Part shown: positions 38,563-47,837 of the stretch, in pieces
Layout of the letters: each line of letters starts with the position of its first letter
Numbering within the stretch: position 1 is the stretch's first letter
Assembly (NCBI GenBank): GCA_041399205.1
Contig: JAWKTK010000003.1
Coordinates: 310,001 to 374,000, forward strand
Direction: 5' to 3'
Origin: JAGQOZ01 sp041399205
GTDB lineage: Bacteria > Planctomycetota > Planctomycetia > Pirellulales > Pirellulaceae
Length of the DNA: 64,000 nt
Made by a program: the position numbers and the translations under genes
The notes under the pieces: generated by a model
What the model was told of the DNA's origin: nothing
Databases searched by the model: none
What the model saw: the letters and a program-made list of their open reading frames with translations, nothing else

Positions 38563-39237
38563 CTATTCCAGCAGGATTCGTAGCAACAGTTTGCCCACGA
38601 CCAAATATGCGTTGCTCCATCCGTCCGCTCGAAAAAACTGAGTCGGTGCGTTGGCGGACCCAATAAATGGCCGCAGAATCCAGCCCATTTGAATTCCGAC
38701 CAGCACGTAGACAAACAACCAAAAGCACAACATGATGCGGTGGCGCGAATTCTTTAAGATCAGCGTTCGATAGTTCTGTCGCAGGATCCACTGACCCGCA
38801 CCACTGGCTATCGCAAACATCAGGCCGTTTACGGCAATCGCGCTGTCGTAGCGACTGGAACCAGCGTACCACGTGGCTGTTAATGGCGCCAGCGAAGCCA
38901 AGACAATGGCCACGCACGCTTGGGAGGCCATGATGGACCGAATGGCCTGCCGGAAATCATGGCCCAAACCAAACAACATGTTCACCACGTAGAAACTGGG
39001 CAGGCTAAGGGCAAATGTCGCGAACAACAACAGCGGTACCTTGATAGCCGAATATACTACTTGCCATAACCGACCGGCTGACTGCAGATCAAAGCATCCC
39101 ATCACGGCGCCGTACGTCATGCCAAACAGCACCACAATCCAGACTAACGTTCTGGCCGTGTGCCAGGGGCGTTCCGAGTTAGTGGTCCAGCGTCGTTGCC
39201 GCAAAATATCGTCGGTGCGGAGCAGCAGTTGGTACAT
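38563..39237 (-). CDS. Multi-span membrane protein, paralogue of its upstream neighbour
   Basis: A 224-residue protein with about five or six membrane helices. It shares with the gene upstream the segments LFGMTYGAVMGCF, AIKVPLLLFATFALSLPSFYV and GIQMGWILRPFIGSANAP, so the two are tandem paralogues. I do not recognise a named family or a catalytic motif. The conserved QMGWxLRPFIG near the C-terminus is the most distinctive part. It starts 9 bases after the neighbour's stop codon, so the two proteins probably act together. Confidence 0.75.
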   Translation of the reverse strand: MYQLLLRTDDILRQRRWTTNSERPWHTARTLVWIVVLFGMTYGAVMGCFDLQSAGRLWQVVYSAIKVPLLLFATFALSLPSFYVVNMLFGLGHDFRQAIRSIMASQACVAIVLASLAPLTATWYAGSSRYDSAIAVNGLMFAIASGAGQWILRQNYRTLILKNSRHRIMLCFWLFVYVLVGIQMGWILRPFIGSANAPTQFFRADGWSNAYLVVGKLLLRILLE

Positions 39238-39246
39238 GGGTGGGCT

Positions 39247-40194
39247 CTAGAAAAATAGACGCTGAACGATGTCCAACAATGCTTCAAAGAAATTGGAATT
39301 GCGACTGCGAAACCAAGTAAACGGTTGATCCGGGTTGCCAATGAACGGACGTAGCACCCAGCCCATTTGCGCACCAACTAACCCGAAGGCCACGATCCAG
39401 ATTCGAAAAACCGTCTTCACGTGAGCGGACAAGAAATGTCCATCAAGCCGCTCGAGTGCTCCCACGTCCTTATAGTTTTTGGTTCGAACATCGGAAGTCG
39501 GCTGGTCTACCACTGGCAATGGTTGGTCATTCGAATCACCTGGGTCCGCATTCGAGATTTCGTCCGCAGGAGCTATGGATTCTGCTTCGTCCGACGACAC
39601 TTGTTCGGCCAAAGGCAACGTAGCGGAAGCAAGCGGTTCGAGCGGTTGCGGCGGTTCGTCTCGAATTGGTTCGGTGGCACGAGACAGACGGTTTAGCGTT
39701 TGCACTAGGAACATCAAACCCAGTAGTCCGGCAATTCCAAACACAATTACATTGAAGAATTGCATGAAGCGATAGCTCGTGGTGCTAACAGAAAAGAATG
39801 CGGTGATGGGGCCCAAGGAAGCCAACACGGCCAAATTGACCGCCAAAGACGCGACCAGCAAACGCAGCAGCGACGTAAAGGAAAGCCTGGATCCGACCAA
39901 GGCATTGAAGACATACAATGAAGGAAAGGTTACGGTCAGCGTTAAGACAAACAACAACGGAACTTTGACGGTGGACGCCAACACTTGCAACACGCGATCC
40001 GCACCAACCACGTTGGGACCGGGTTCCTTGAACAAAGAATAGCTGCCCATGCATAAGCCATACGTCATGGCCAACAGCACAATGATCACGGGAATCGAGC
40101 GTAACGAAACTTGAATTTTTCCATCGGCAAGGGCTTCTGGGCGAGTCACTTCGCCTCGTAGAATTCGATCTAAGGCTCTTAGTAACTTCAGCAT
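39247..40194 (-). CDS. Multi-span membrane protein, paralogue of its downstream neighbour
   Basis: A 315-residue version of the same family as the downstream gene: LLAMTYGLCMGSYSL, STVKVPLLFVLTLTVTFPSLYVF and GAQMGWVLRPFIGNPDQP. It differs by an insertion of about 90 residues (residues 175-265), acidic and Pro/Ala/Ser rich (PQPLEPLASATLPLAEQV), placed before the last membrane helices. An ESIAPADEISNADPGD stretch makes the insertion a likely cytosolic linker. Function unknown. Confidence 0.75.
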   Translation of the reverse strand: MLKLLRALDRILRGEVTRPEALADGKIQVSLRSIPVIIVLLAMTYGLCMGSYSLFKEPGPNVVGADRVLQVLASTVKVPLLFVLTLTVTFPSLYVFNALVGSRLSFTSLLRLLVASLAVNLAVLASLGPITAFFSVSTTSYRFMQFFNVIVFGIAGLLGLMFLVQTLNRLSRATEPIRDEPPQPLEPLASATLPLAEQVSSDEAESIAPADEISNADPGDSNDQPLPVVDQPTSDVRTKNYKDVGALERLDGHFLSAHVKTVFRIWIVAFGLVGAQMGWVLRPFIGNPDQPFTWFRSRNSNFFEALLDIVQRLFF

Positions 40195-40521
40195 GGCAGG
40201 TTTCTCGCAATGGTCTCGTTGATTCGGCCGACGGCGTTATTTTAGTTTCTGTTGCTCTAAAGTCGAAACTTCGAAACGAAACGTCTGTAGAATTGAACGC
40301 GTCGCTTGGCAAGTAGCAGTCGAACTGTACGATCGGTATTCGATTCCGGTTCGTCAAATCCAACCAGCGCCAAGAAACGGTGACTATTGTTTCGCCAGTT
40401 CCAGCCTCGCATCCTTTGGTCAGCGGAAACCGCGAACTCGGACCAACCGCTATGATGCTGATGTGTCGCAATGGTTTAACTGATCAATTGGTTCCCGACA
40501 ACAAACGTGGAAAGGTCGACA
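40195..40521. other. Intergenic region between divergent genes
   Basis: This 327-base gap separates the minus-strand membrane-protein pair from the plus-strand HD gene. GGAAAGG at 40508-40514 is the probable ribosome binding site of the HD gene. No repeat, gene or clear promoter was recognised. Confidence 0.5.
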
Positions 40522-41079
40522 ATGAATCGGCAAGACGCTTACGACTTGGTCTGCGAATACACCCAGAACTCGGCGCTGATTCGTCATATGTTCAGCGTGG
40601 AAGCGGCCATGCGCGCGTATGCGAAGAAGTATCAAGCAGACGTCGAGAAATGGGGCATTGTGGGACTGTTGCATGATTTTGATTACGAACGCTGGCCCAA
40701 CCCGCCGGACCATCCTTTGCAGGGCAGTCTGATTTTGGCCGAAAAAGGATATCCAGCGGACGTGATCTACGCCATCAAATCACACGCCAACTATCTGACA
40801 GATTGTCCTCGCCTTTCACAAATGGACAAAACGCTGTTCGCCTGCGACGAACTAGCCGGTTTCATCACTGCCGTGGCGGTGGTGCGTCCAGAAAAAATCG
40901 TGGGGTTGACGCCTAAGAGCGTGAAGAAAAAACTGAAGCAGAAGAGTTTTGCGGCGGCGGTCAATCGAGACGACATTACCAGTGGTGCTGATGATCTGGG
41001 CGAACCGCTGGACGAACACATCCAGTTTGTGATCAATGCCATGTCCGAAATCGCTGATCAATTGGACCTCGCTCCGTAG
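40522..41079 (+). CDS. HD-domain hydrolase-like protein
   Basis: A 185-residue cytosolic protein. HD superfamily metal ligands appear in ALIRHMFSVEAAMRAYA (His) and VGLLHDFDYERWP (His-Asp), with a later His in YAIKSHANYL. Small stand-alone proteins of this type are usually called HDIG/HD hydrolases and act on nucleotides or phosphate esters; the substrate is unknown. The C-terminal half contains VGLTPKSVKKKLKQKSFAAAV, conserved in the subfamily. ATG at 40522 follows GGAAAGG. Confidence 0.85.
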   Translation: MNRQDAYDLVCEYTQNSALIRHMFSVEAAMRAYAKKYQADVEKWGIVGLLHDFDYERWPNPPDHPLQGSLILAEKGYPADVIYAIKSHANYLTDCPRLSQMDKTLFACDELAGFITAVAVVRPEKIVGLTPKSVKKKLKQKSFAAAVNRDDITSGADDLGEPLDEHIQFVINAMSEIADQLDLAP

Positions 41080-41120
41080 CGACAAGTCATGACGCAATCG
41101 CGACATATCTGCACGAACGC

Positions 41121-41163
41121 CAACGCAACAAGCACAGCCAACGCAACAAGCACAGTCAACGCA
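41121..41163. repeat. Short 18-base tandem repeat
   Basis: CAACGCAACAAGCACAGC occurs at 41121-41138 and, with one change, at 41139-41156; a partial third copy follows. It lies in the leader region of phhB, 45-80 bases before its start. Confidence 0.75.
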
Positions 41164-41200
41164 GCGAACGAAACTTAACGCAACGCAGAAGGAGTTTCTC

Positions 41201-41563
41201 ATGGAGATTCATGATTCGCAAAACTTGGTCAGCAAAAAGTGCAAGCCGTGTGAAGGTGGTGTCGATGCCTGTTCGCTGGACGAAGCGCATTCGCAACTGC
41301 AACATTTGGACGGTTGGTATTTGACACACGATGGCCAACGTATTCGCAAAGACTGGATGGTCAAGCACTTCATGGCTGGCATGCATTTTTTTAATGCGAT
41401 TGCTTCGCTGGCGGAAGCCGATGGGCATCATCCTGACCTTCATCTTTCCGGCTATCGCAATGTATCGGTCGAACTTTGGACGCATGCGATTGGTGGATTG
41501 AGTGAAAACGATTTCATCCTGGCCGCCAAAATTGATCAGCTTCCTGTAGAACTATCCGCATGA
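41201..41563 (+). CDS. phhB: Pterin-4a-carbinolamine dehydratase
   Basis: Dehydrates 4a-hydroxytetrahydropterin to regenerate pterin cofactor after aromatic amino acid hydroxylation. The 120-residue protein carries the family signature EADGHHPDLHLSGYRNVSVEL and WTHAIGGLSENDF, with the expected catalytic His residues. The N-terminal extension KKCKPCEGGVDACS has three Cys residues, a feature of one common subfamily. ATG at 41201 is preceded by AGGAG 9 bases upstream. No phenylalanine hydroxylase gene is seen nearby, so it may serve another pterin enzyme. Confidence 0.93.
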   Translation: MEIHDSQNLVSKKCKPCEGGVDACSLDEAHSQLQHLDGWYLTHDGQRIRKDWMVKHFMAGMHFFNAIASLAEADGHHPDLHLSGYRNVSVELWTHAIGGLSENDFILAAKIDQLPVELSA

Positions 41564-42029
41564 AAGATGCGTTGAGACTGGCCGCTCGTGTGGCGATCCT
41601 GTTCGATAGGACGGCATTTTCAATAGCATTGGGGCTGCCGCAGTGTCTGGATCGCGCAATCGGATTCCTCAAATTCCCGAAACTGGCTATCACCCAGGCG
41701 AGTCAGTTCCCAGATTCGCAAATCTGCTCCGGAGTTCGCACTTTCCGTTTTGAAATACGGGGCGGCGCGAAGAAATGTAGATATTGGCGTTGGGTCACGG
41801 GCCTCGTTTGTAGCGCCGATAAACCGGTGGTCCAAAAAATTCGCGGCAATGTTTGACGAAACATCTTCGGTTTTCTGCCGCCAATGCAGGTCCATTGCCG
41901 GTAAGATGGCGTTCGGTTCGAATTTTTCCGGACTTCACTCCGGATTTCTTGTAATCCGTTTGATCCTGTCGCGACCACCATTGTCCCAGCGCGGACTAGC
42001 AGGACTCACGTATCAAGAGGAGAAAAAAA
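41564..42029. other. Stretch without a supported gene
   Basis: A 98-codon plus-strand frame starts here by ATGA overlap with phhB, and minus-strand frames cross it as well. None shows family resemblance, a convincing start site or protein-like composition over its length. AGAGGAG lies just before the next gene at 42016-42022 as its ribosome binding site. Confidence 0.55.
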
Positions 42030-43145
42030 ATGAAATTTTTCACTGCACGTTTCATGTTAGGCTTCGTCCTTGTGGCGTCTGTTTCAACCAACGCACTAGG
42101 CGAAACGGCTCAATACCGAGCGGTATTTGATGTAGTTTGGGCGCGGGAAACGCATCCATCGGATCCGATCCGGTTTCCCGATCGTCCTCATTTTTCCGGA
42201 CCGATTGGAGCGACCCATAGCGACCGCGTCGTCTTCTGGGAGCCCGGCATGTTGGCAACGCAAGGCATTCAAGACATGGCCGAAAAAGGCTCGCGTCCTC
42301 AGTTGACCGCAGAAATCGATGCCGCGATCTCAGCGGGCACGGCAAAGTCCGTTGTTGCCTTTTGCTGTACGCTTGACTCGCCAGGATCCGCTCAGCATGA
42401 ATTCACTGTCGACGCCGACTTCCCGTTGGTTTCGCTGGTAACCATGATTGCGCCGAGCCCCGATTGGTTTGTCGGCGTTTCGAACACCAGCCTGCGAGAC
42501 GAAGACGGCTGGATCGGTAAACAAGTGATTGATTTATACGCGCACGACGCCGGGACCGATGCTGGGACAACGTTTCTTGGTGCTGATGCGCCGATGAGCT
42601 CGCACGAACCGATCCACCGCATCATGGGCCCTGCCTTTCCCGACGACGTTCCTTTGGGGACACTCACGTTTCTTCGCTTGCTGGATGGAGACGTTTCGGA
42701 AGACGGGATCGTTTCCGCTGAAGATATTGATCAACTTTCGGATGCGATACGAAACCAAGCGACCGATACTCGGTTCGACCTGAACCACGACCGCAAAGTC
42801 GACCAAGCGGATCGATCGTATTGGATTCACGAAGTGATGGACACCTACCTCGGTGACGTAAACCTGGACGGCGAGTTTAACAGTTCGGACCTGGTACGAG
42901 TGCTCGTGGCAGCACAGTACGAAGATAACATCCCCGGAAACTCGACTTGGATGACAGGCGACTGGGACGGTGATGGCGAATTTACGTCGCGTGATCTGCT
43001 GGTTGCCTTTGGCGATGGCGGCTACGAACTAGGTTCGCAAAACCGAGTGGTGGCTGTTCCCGAACCGAGAGGTCGCGTGGCGCTGACGTTTGTCACAATC
43101 ACCTGTCTGTGTGGAATTGTTCGCCGACGATTGAGAAAATCTTAG
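42030..43145 (+). CDS. Secreted spondin-domain protein with dockerin-like repeats and PEP-CTERM anchor
   Basis: A 371-residue exported protein. A signal peptide (MLGFVLVASVSTNALGE) is followed by a Spondin_N-like domain at about 28-215 (YRAVFDVVWARETHP, HFSGPIGATHSDRVVFWEPG, VSLVTMIAPSPDWFVGV). Next come EF-hand/dockerin-type calcium loops (FDLNHDRKVDQADRSYW, GDVNLDGEFNSSDLVRVL, GDWDGDGEFTSRDLLVAF) and then VPEPRGRVALTFVTITCLCG with the basic end RRRLRKS, a PEP-CTERM sorting signal. It is probably held at the cell surface. ATG at 42030 has AGAGGAG 8 bases upstream. Confidence 0.88.
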   Translation: MKFFTARFMLGFVLVASVSTNALGETAQYRAVFDVVWARETHPSDPIRFPDRPHFSGPIGATHSDRVVFWEPGMLATQGIQDMAEKGSRPQLTAEIDAAISAGTAKSVVAFCCTLDSPGSAQHEFTVDADFPLVSLVTMIAPSPDWFVGVSNTSLRDEDGWIGKQVIDLYAHDAGTDAGTTFLGADAPMSSHEPIHRIMGPAFPDDVPLGTLTFLRLLDGDVSEDGIVSAEDIDQLSDAIRNQATDTRFDLNHDRKVDQADRSYWIHEVMDTYLGDVNLDGEFNSSDLVRVLVAAQYEDNIPGNSTWMTGDWDGDGEFTSRDLLVAFGDGGYELGSQNRVVAVPEPRGRVALTFVTITCLCGIVRRRLRKS

Positions 43146-43182
43146 GCTGGCTGTCGTGGAATTGCGTTCAGACCACGTTCTG

Positions 43183-43908
43183 TCAAGACGTCGGACGTTT
43201 ATGGCGAATTCGAAACAGCGAACCGTGGACAACCGGAGCCGGTGAATTCGAATTACCGGCTGGCCGAATTACGTTGGTTCTTTCGAAGCAGAGTCCTCGC
43301 TGAATCAGTTGCTGTTGGAATTCGTGCGCGTGTGCGCGATTGGGGTCGGTCAACCAACATTCGCCGAGCGGTAGCAGCAACTGATCGATCAAATTTACAA
43401 CCGGTTCAATATTGCGGCGTTCGTACAAAACATCTGCTGCCAGCAGCACGTGCACGCGAGGTTCGTCCGACAAGTGACGCCAGTCTAACGCATGACCCGC
43501 CACGTTCTGAAAGCCGTTGACCATCGCGTTGCGCAATGCAAACTGCACCGCGGTGTGGTCATAGTCGGTCATGGTTACGTGCATGCCAACGGCCAACGCT
43601 GCCAAGCTGGGCAAGCCAATGCCACAGCCAATTTCCAACGCGGTCAATTCGTGCGGTTCGCTCCACGCATGCTTCAAGATAGCGGCCGCCAGCATTTCGG
43701 CCGATGGCCACAAGTCAGCCCAATAGGGCATGTATTCGTCTTGTTCGAACGCCAACATGGTATCAGGGTGATCCAACACTTCGTCGATGCTGTGCGGTCG
43801 TTCGATAATAAAGGAACGGTCCTGGATAGAAATGACTTCTTGCACCGTTTTTCGAATGGCACCGGCGGGTGTCGTGTGAAGAAATGGTGGCCGAATTTCC
43901 TTGGTCAT
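43183..43908 (-). CDS. SAM-dependent methyltransferase of the METTL20/ETFB-lysine or METTL21 type
   Basis: A 241-residue seven-beta-strand methyltransferase. The SAM motif is ALEIGCGIGLPSLAALAVG, followed by VTMTDYDHTAVQFALRNA and LLAADVLYERRNIEPVV. PYWADLWPSAEMLAAAIL before motif I is characteristic of the lysine methyltransferase group. Bacterial members modify electron-transfer flavoprotein or similar proteins; the target here is unknown. Start at 43908 (MTKEIRPPFLH) is more likely than the in-frame Met at 43974 because upstream residues lack conservation signs. Confidence 0.8.
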   Translation of the reverse strand: MTKEIRPPFLHTTPAGAIRKTVQEVISIQDRSFIIERPHSIDEVLDHPDTMLAFEQDEYMPYWADLWPSAEMLAAAILKHAWSEPHELTALEIGCGIGLPSLAALAVGMHVTMTDYDHTAVQFALRNAMVNGFQNVAGHALDWRHLSDEPRVHVLLAADVLYERRNIEPVVNLIDQLLLPLGECWLTDPNRAHAHEFQQQLIQRGLCFERTNVIRPAGNSNSPAPVVHGSLFRIRHKRPTS

Positions 43909-44060
43909 AGCCAATGAACCCAGATAAGCGAAGGAATCCACAACGCCGATTGCAAAATGCTTGGCGAGCGACACAATAACGGTGCCCTAATGTCAGTCAT
44001 CGGTTTTGTAACACTTCCTGGGCTCGCCGGGAAGTTCCAGCGTGGAAAGGACTGCCTGCC

Positions 44061-45398
44061 TTGATCGAACCGCCCGTAGATCAACCCAAGATTTTTGTTT
44101 TGGATACCAACGTCATTTTGCACGACGCGCAGTGCATTTACGCCTTTCATGAACACGACGTGGCCATTCCCATTACCGTGTTGGAGGAGTTAGACCAATT
44201 TAAGAAAGGTCATAACGATCTCAACTTCCAAGCTCGAGATTTCCTGCGAACCTTGGACAACTTGACCGGTGACGTGTTGTCTCCGCTGGGAGCCGCGTTG
44301 GGCGAAGGCCGCGGACATATCCGAGTGGAATTGGCGCAAGACTTGGACGATAAGATCGAAGCAGCGTTCTTGCCCGATACGCCAGACAATCGCATCGTCA
44401 GCACGGCCATGCATCTGATGCACATGCAGCCGGATCGAGCCGTCATTTTGGTTTCCAAAGATACCAACGTGCGGATGAAGGCCAAATCGTTTGGCGTACG
44501 ATCTCAGGATTATATTCGAGACAAAATTGTTAGCGTCGAAAAGCTTTACACGGGAAAGCGAACCGTCGAAACTTCGAACGAAACGGTCGAATCACTCTAT
44601 TCGGCTCACGGCGTGTTGCCTGCCGAACAAGTGTCGGAAGCAGTTTCGCCTGTAGCGAACGAATTCCTACATCTTTCGCAACGGATCCAAATCGGCAATT
44701 GCCTGGTATTCGTCCGAGGACGCTTCGTTTCATCGCATCGACAAAGCCAAATGTTACGGCATCAATCCTCGAAATGCCGAACAATCGTTCGCACTAAACG
44801 CCCTGACCAACGACAACATAAAACTGGTCACGCTGGCCGGCAAAGCAGGCACGGGGAAGACACTTTTAGCGTTAGCCGCTGCGCTGGAATGTCGCAGTCG
44901 ATATCGACAAATCTTGTTGGCTCGTCCTATTGTGCCGCTGAGCAACAAAGACTTGGGATTCTTGCCCGGAGACGTTTCGGCCAAGTTGGATCCCTATATG
45001 CAACCGCTGTTTGACAACTTGGCGGTAATTCGCCATCAGCGGAATCTTCGGAAGAAGAATCTCAACGCATCAACAAGATGTTGGAATTAGAAAAACTGGT
45101 CATCACGCCGTTGGCTTACATTCGAGGCCGAAGTTTGCAGCGATTATTTTTCATTGTGGACGAAGCACAAAATCTGACGCCTCACGAAGTCAAAACCATT
45201 ATCACTCGCGCCGGCGAAGGCACCAAGATCATCTTCACCGGTGATATTCATCAAATTGACCATCCGTATTTGGACACTGCGTCCAACGGACTGAGCTATC
45301 TGATCAATCGGATGGTTGGTCAATCTTTGTACGCGCACGTGACGCTGGAGAAAGGCGAGCGGTCCAAATTGGCGGACCTTGCCAGTCAGCTTCTCTAA
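44061..45398 (+). CDS. PIN-domain PhoH-family ATPase (PhoH2/YlaK-like), two frameshifts
   Basis: About 445 residues when repaired. An N-terminal PIN RNase domain (KIFVLDTNVILHDAQCI, ITVLEELDQFKKG, DNRIVSTAMHLM, ILVSKDTNVRMKA) is fused to a PhoH P-loop ATPase: TLAGKAGTGKTLLALAAAL, ILLARPIVPLSNKDLGFLPG, LVITPLAYIRGRSLQRLFF, IVDEAQNLTPHEVKTI and FTGDIHQID. The frame breaks at the T-run 44674-44676 (one extra T) and at 45027-45028 (one A missing; repaired NSPSAESSEEESQRIN). TTG at 44061 with GGAAAGG upstream is the likely start. Family members couple helicase and RNase activity. Confidence 0.88.
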
Positions 45399-45506
45399 GC
45401 TGCGCAATTGCTAATGATTGTCAGCACGGTTTTCGACTTGGCAGGCTCGCGATACCATTGAAGGATTCTGGCTGTTTCTAAGGTTCACTGTGGGAATTCG
45501 TCTGCC

Positions 45507-46602
45507 ATGTCTGATGCCACCTCGCCCGCTGACAAAGATACGTTTCGCTTTTTTGCGTCGCCCGAGTTTCCCGAATGGTTGAAACAAGCTCAGGCCAGCA
45601 TCGCGTTTAGTACCTATCAATTGGGCAAAATCTTCTTTGTAGGGCTTAAACCGGAAGGCAAGTTGGGCGTCTTTGAACGAACCTTCAACCGCTGTATGGG
45701 ATTGTGGAGCGACACACAGACGCTGTGGCTGGCCTCGGCTTTCCAATTGTGGCGAATGGAAAACATGCTTAAGCCTGGCACGCTCAACGATGACGGCTTT
45801 GATCGCATGTTCATACCGCAAGAAGCCACCACCACGGGCGATATTGACGTGCATGACATTTTTCAAACGAAGGAGGGTCGCCTGTACTTTGTCAACACGC
45901 TGTTCAGTTGCATTGGAACGAAAAGTGCGAGAAAGCTTTGATGTTGTCTGGCAGCCTCCGTTCATTTCCAAACTGGCAGCCGAAGATCGTTGCCATTTAA
46001 ACGGCATGGCGTGCGACGAATCGGGGCCTCGGTATGTCACCGCGTGTGCTCAAGTGGATCAGTTTCACGGTTGGCGTGAACACCGTCATGACGGCGGCTG
46101 CGTGATCGATGTTCAGTCGAACGAAGTCATTGTCCAAGGCTTGTCCATGCCTCATTCGCCGCGGCTGTACGGCGACACGTTGTGGATGCTGGATTCGGGC
46201 CATGGCTATTTCGGCCGAATTGACCTGAAGGCGGGCAAGTTCGAACCGCTCGTATTTTGCCCGGGATATGCTCGAGGCCTGTGCTTCATCGGCAAATACG
46301 CGGTGGTCGGCCTCTCGAAACCTCGGCAAGAAACATTCGCCGGGTTGCCGTTGGACGCAGAACTGGAAAAATACAACGTGAAACCTCGGTGCGGTCTGCA
46401 AGTCATTGACTTGGAGTCCGGCAAGATTGTCCAGTGGATTCAACTGGAAGGCATGGTCGAAGAACTTTACGACGTGATTGGCCTTCCGGGCGTCGTCCGA
46501 CCGATGGCGTTTGGCCTGAAGACGGACGAGATCCGTCATAATGTGTGGTTTCAAGACCGTGGCGAACTAACTCGCTGGACCGCCGGTGAAGGCCGAAAAT
46601 AG
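45507..46602 (+). CDS. TIGR03032 family protein, one frameshift
   Basis: About 365 residues. The first part has LKQAQASIAFSTYQLGKIFF and ERTFNRCMGLWSDTQTLWLA. After the break it continues VRESFDVVWQPPFISKLA, EDRCHLNGMACDESGPRYVT, LSMPHSPRLYGDTLWMLDSG, RGLCFIGKYAVVGLSKPRQ and CGLQVIDLESGKIVQWIQL. The break is in the A-run 45921-45924; deleting one A joins the halves. Repeated beta-strand text suggests a propeller-like fold. The family has no known function; it was defined as a conserved domain often near TPR or sugar-related genes. Confidence 0.8.
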
Positions 46603-46642
46603 AGTTCGATCCGAACCCAACGTTTTTTGACGAGACAACATT

Positions 46643-47281
46643 ATGGAAGACATGCGGAAGCAGTATACGCGCAGCGGGTTAGCAGAATCCGATTGCCTTT
46701 CGAATCCCATTGAACAATTTCGTAATTGGTTTGACGAAATGGTCCAACACAATCCGGTCGATTGGTTCGAACCCAATGCCATGACCTTGGCCACCGCCGA
46801 CCAAAACGGGAACCTCGCCGCGCGAATTGTCCTGCTGAAAGGTTTTGACGAATCGGGATTCGTGTTTTACACCAACTATGAATCGGCCAAAGGCAAAGAA
46901 CTGGCCGCTAATCCCAAAGCGTCGTTAGCGTTTTACTGGCCGTTCATGGAACGCCAAGTGCGTATCGACGGTTCGGTTCAGAAGGTTTCGCGAGAACAAT
47001 CCGACAAGTATTTTCATCTGCGGCCTCGCGGAAGCCAGTTGGGCGCGGTTGTTTCGCCGCAATCGCAAGTCCTGGCCAGTCGCACGGAATTAGAAACCAA
47101 AGTCGCTGAATTGGAACAACAATTGGCAGGCCAAACCGTACCACTGCCTGATCATTGGGGCGGCTACGTTGTCTATCCAACGCAAATCGAATTTTGGCAG
47201 GGCCGAGAAAACCGCTTGCACGACCGCATCCAGTATGTTCGCCATGGCGATGGCTGGAAACTACAACGACTCGCGCCGTAG
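46643..47281 (+). CDS. pdxH: Pyridoxamine 5'-phosphate oxidase
   Basis: FMN enzyme that oxidises pyridoxine or pyridoxamine phosphate to pyridoxal phosphate. The 212-residue product has the N-terminal MRKQYTRSGLAESDCLSNPI, FMN-binding AARIVLLKGFDESGFVFYTN and ASLAFYWPFMERQVRIDG, SPQSQVLASRTELE and the C-terminal WQGRENRLHDRIQYVR plus GWKLQRLAP. Length and motifs are fully typical. ATG at 46643 follows the TIGR03032 gene by 40 bases. Confidence 0.95.
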   Translation: MEDMRKQYTRSGLAESDCLSNPIEQFRNWFDEMVQHNPVDWFEPNAMTLATADQNGNLAARIVLLKGFDESGFVFYTNYESAKGKELAANPKASLAFYWPFMERQVRIDGSVQKVSREQSDKYFHLRPRGSQLGAVVSPQSQVLASRTELETKVAELEQQLAGQTVPLPDHWGGYVVYPTQIEFWQGRENRLHDRIQYVRHGDGWKLQRLAP

Positions 47282-47318
47282 AATTGTGGCGTCATTGTTC
47301 CTTAAGAAGAAATCGCGT

Positions 47319-47774
47319 TTAGGAATTGTTCGCTCGGCGCCACATCAGTACGACAAGCCAGAATGCAAAGCAGGTAATTCTGATGTCGGTGTTAGGATCA
47401 ATCTGTTCAATGGTTGCGCGACGAGTAAAAGCGTGGACTGGATTGATGGCCGCCACCACTTGGTTGTTACTCTTTAGTTCAAAAGCACGGCCGAAAGGCG
47501 AGACGGCTTGGAGAACCAGATCCGTATCGCCATTGTCCAATTCGAAGGTGCGAGCCAACGCGGACGACTTCTGCGCCGAAGCAACCTGAAGTTCGCTCTG
47601 ATCTAACGTCCAATGCCCGCTGGCCAAGCCATGCTTGTGAACGTCAAACCGATCTCCATTCACGGTCAAGACGCCTTGTTCGCCCAGCCAGTTGAACTCC
47701 AACGAGCCTTGGTGCTGTTCGCCAGAAACATGAAAATCCCAAGAACAAATGCCCATCGGTGTGCAACGAAGCAT
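47319..47774 (-). CDS. Hypothetical protein with C-terminal membrane helix
   Basis: A 151-residue protein with beta-strand-like text (GSLEFNWLGEQGVLTVNGDRF-type alternation, LASGHWTLDQSELQVASA, DLVLQAVSPFGRAFELKSNN) and a hydrophobic C-terminus (IRITCFAFWLVVLMW) followed by RR, suggesting a tail anchor. I do not recognise the family. It starts 63 bases downstream of the M3 peptidase gene on the same strand and may belong to that transcription unit. Confidence 0.65.
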   Translation of the reverse strand: MLRCTPMGICSWDFHVSGEQHQGSLEFNWLGEQGVLTVNGDRFDVHKHGLASGHWTLDQSELQVASAQKSSALARTFELDNGDTDLVLQAVSPFGRAFELKSNNQVVAAINPVHAFTRRATIEQIDPNTDIRITCFAFWLVVLMWRRANNS

Positions 47775-47837
47775 CGAATATCTCCTTGGTTCGACGATTC
47801 ACGTGGGTTCGCGCTTCGCTGGTCAGAACGCCATGAG

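Noticed and set aside
41560..41856. 98-codon frame starting by ATGA overlap with phhB
   Set aside because: No recognised family, uneven composition and equally long frames on the opposite strand; it is treated as non-coding.
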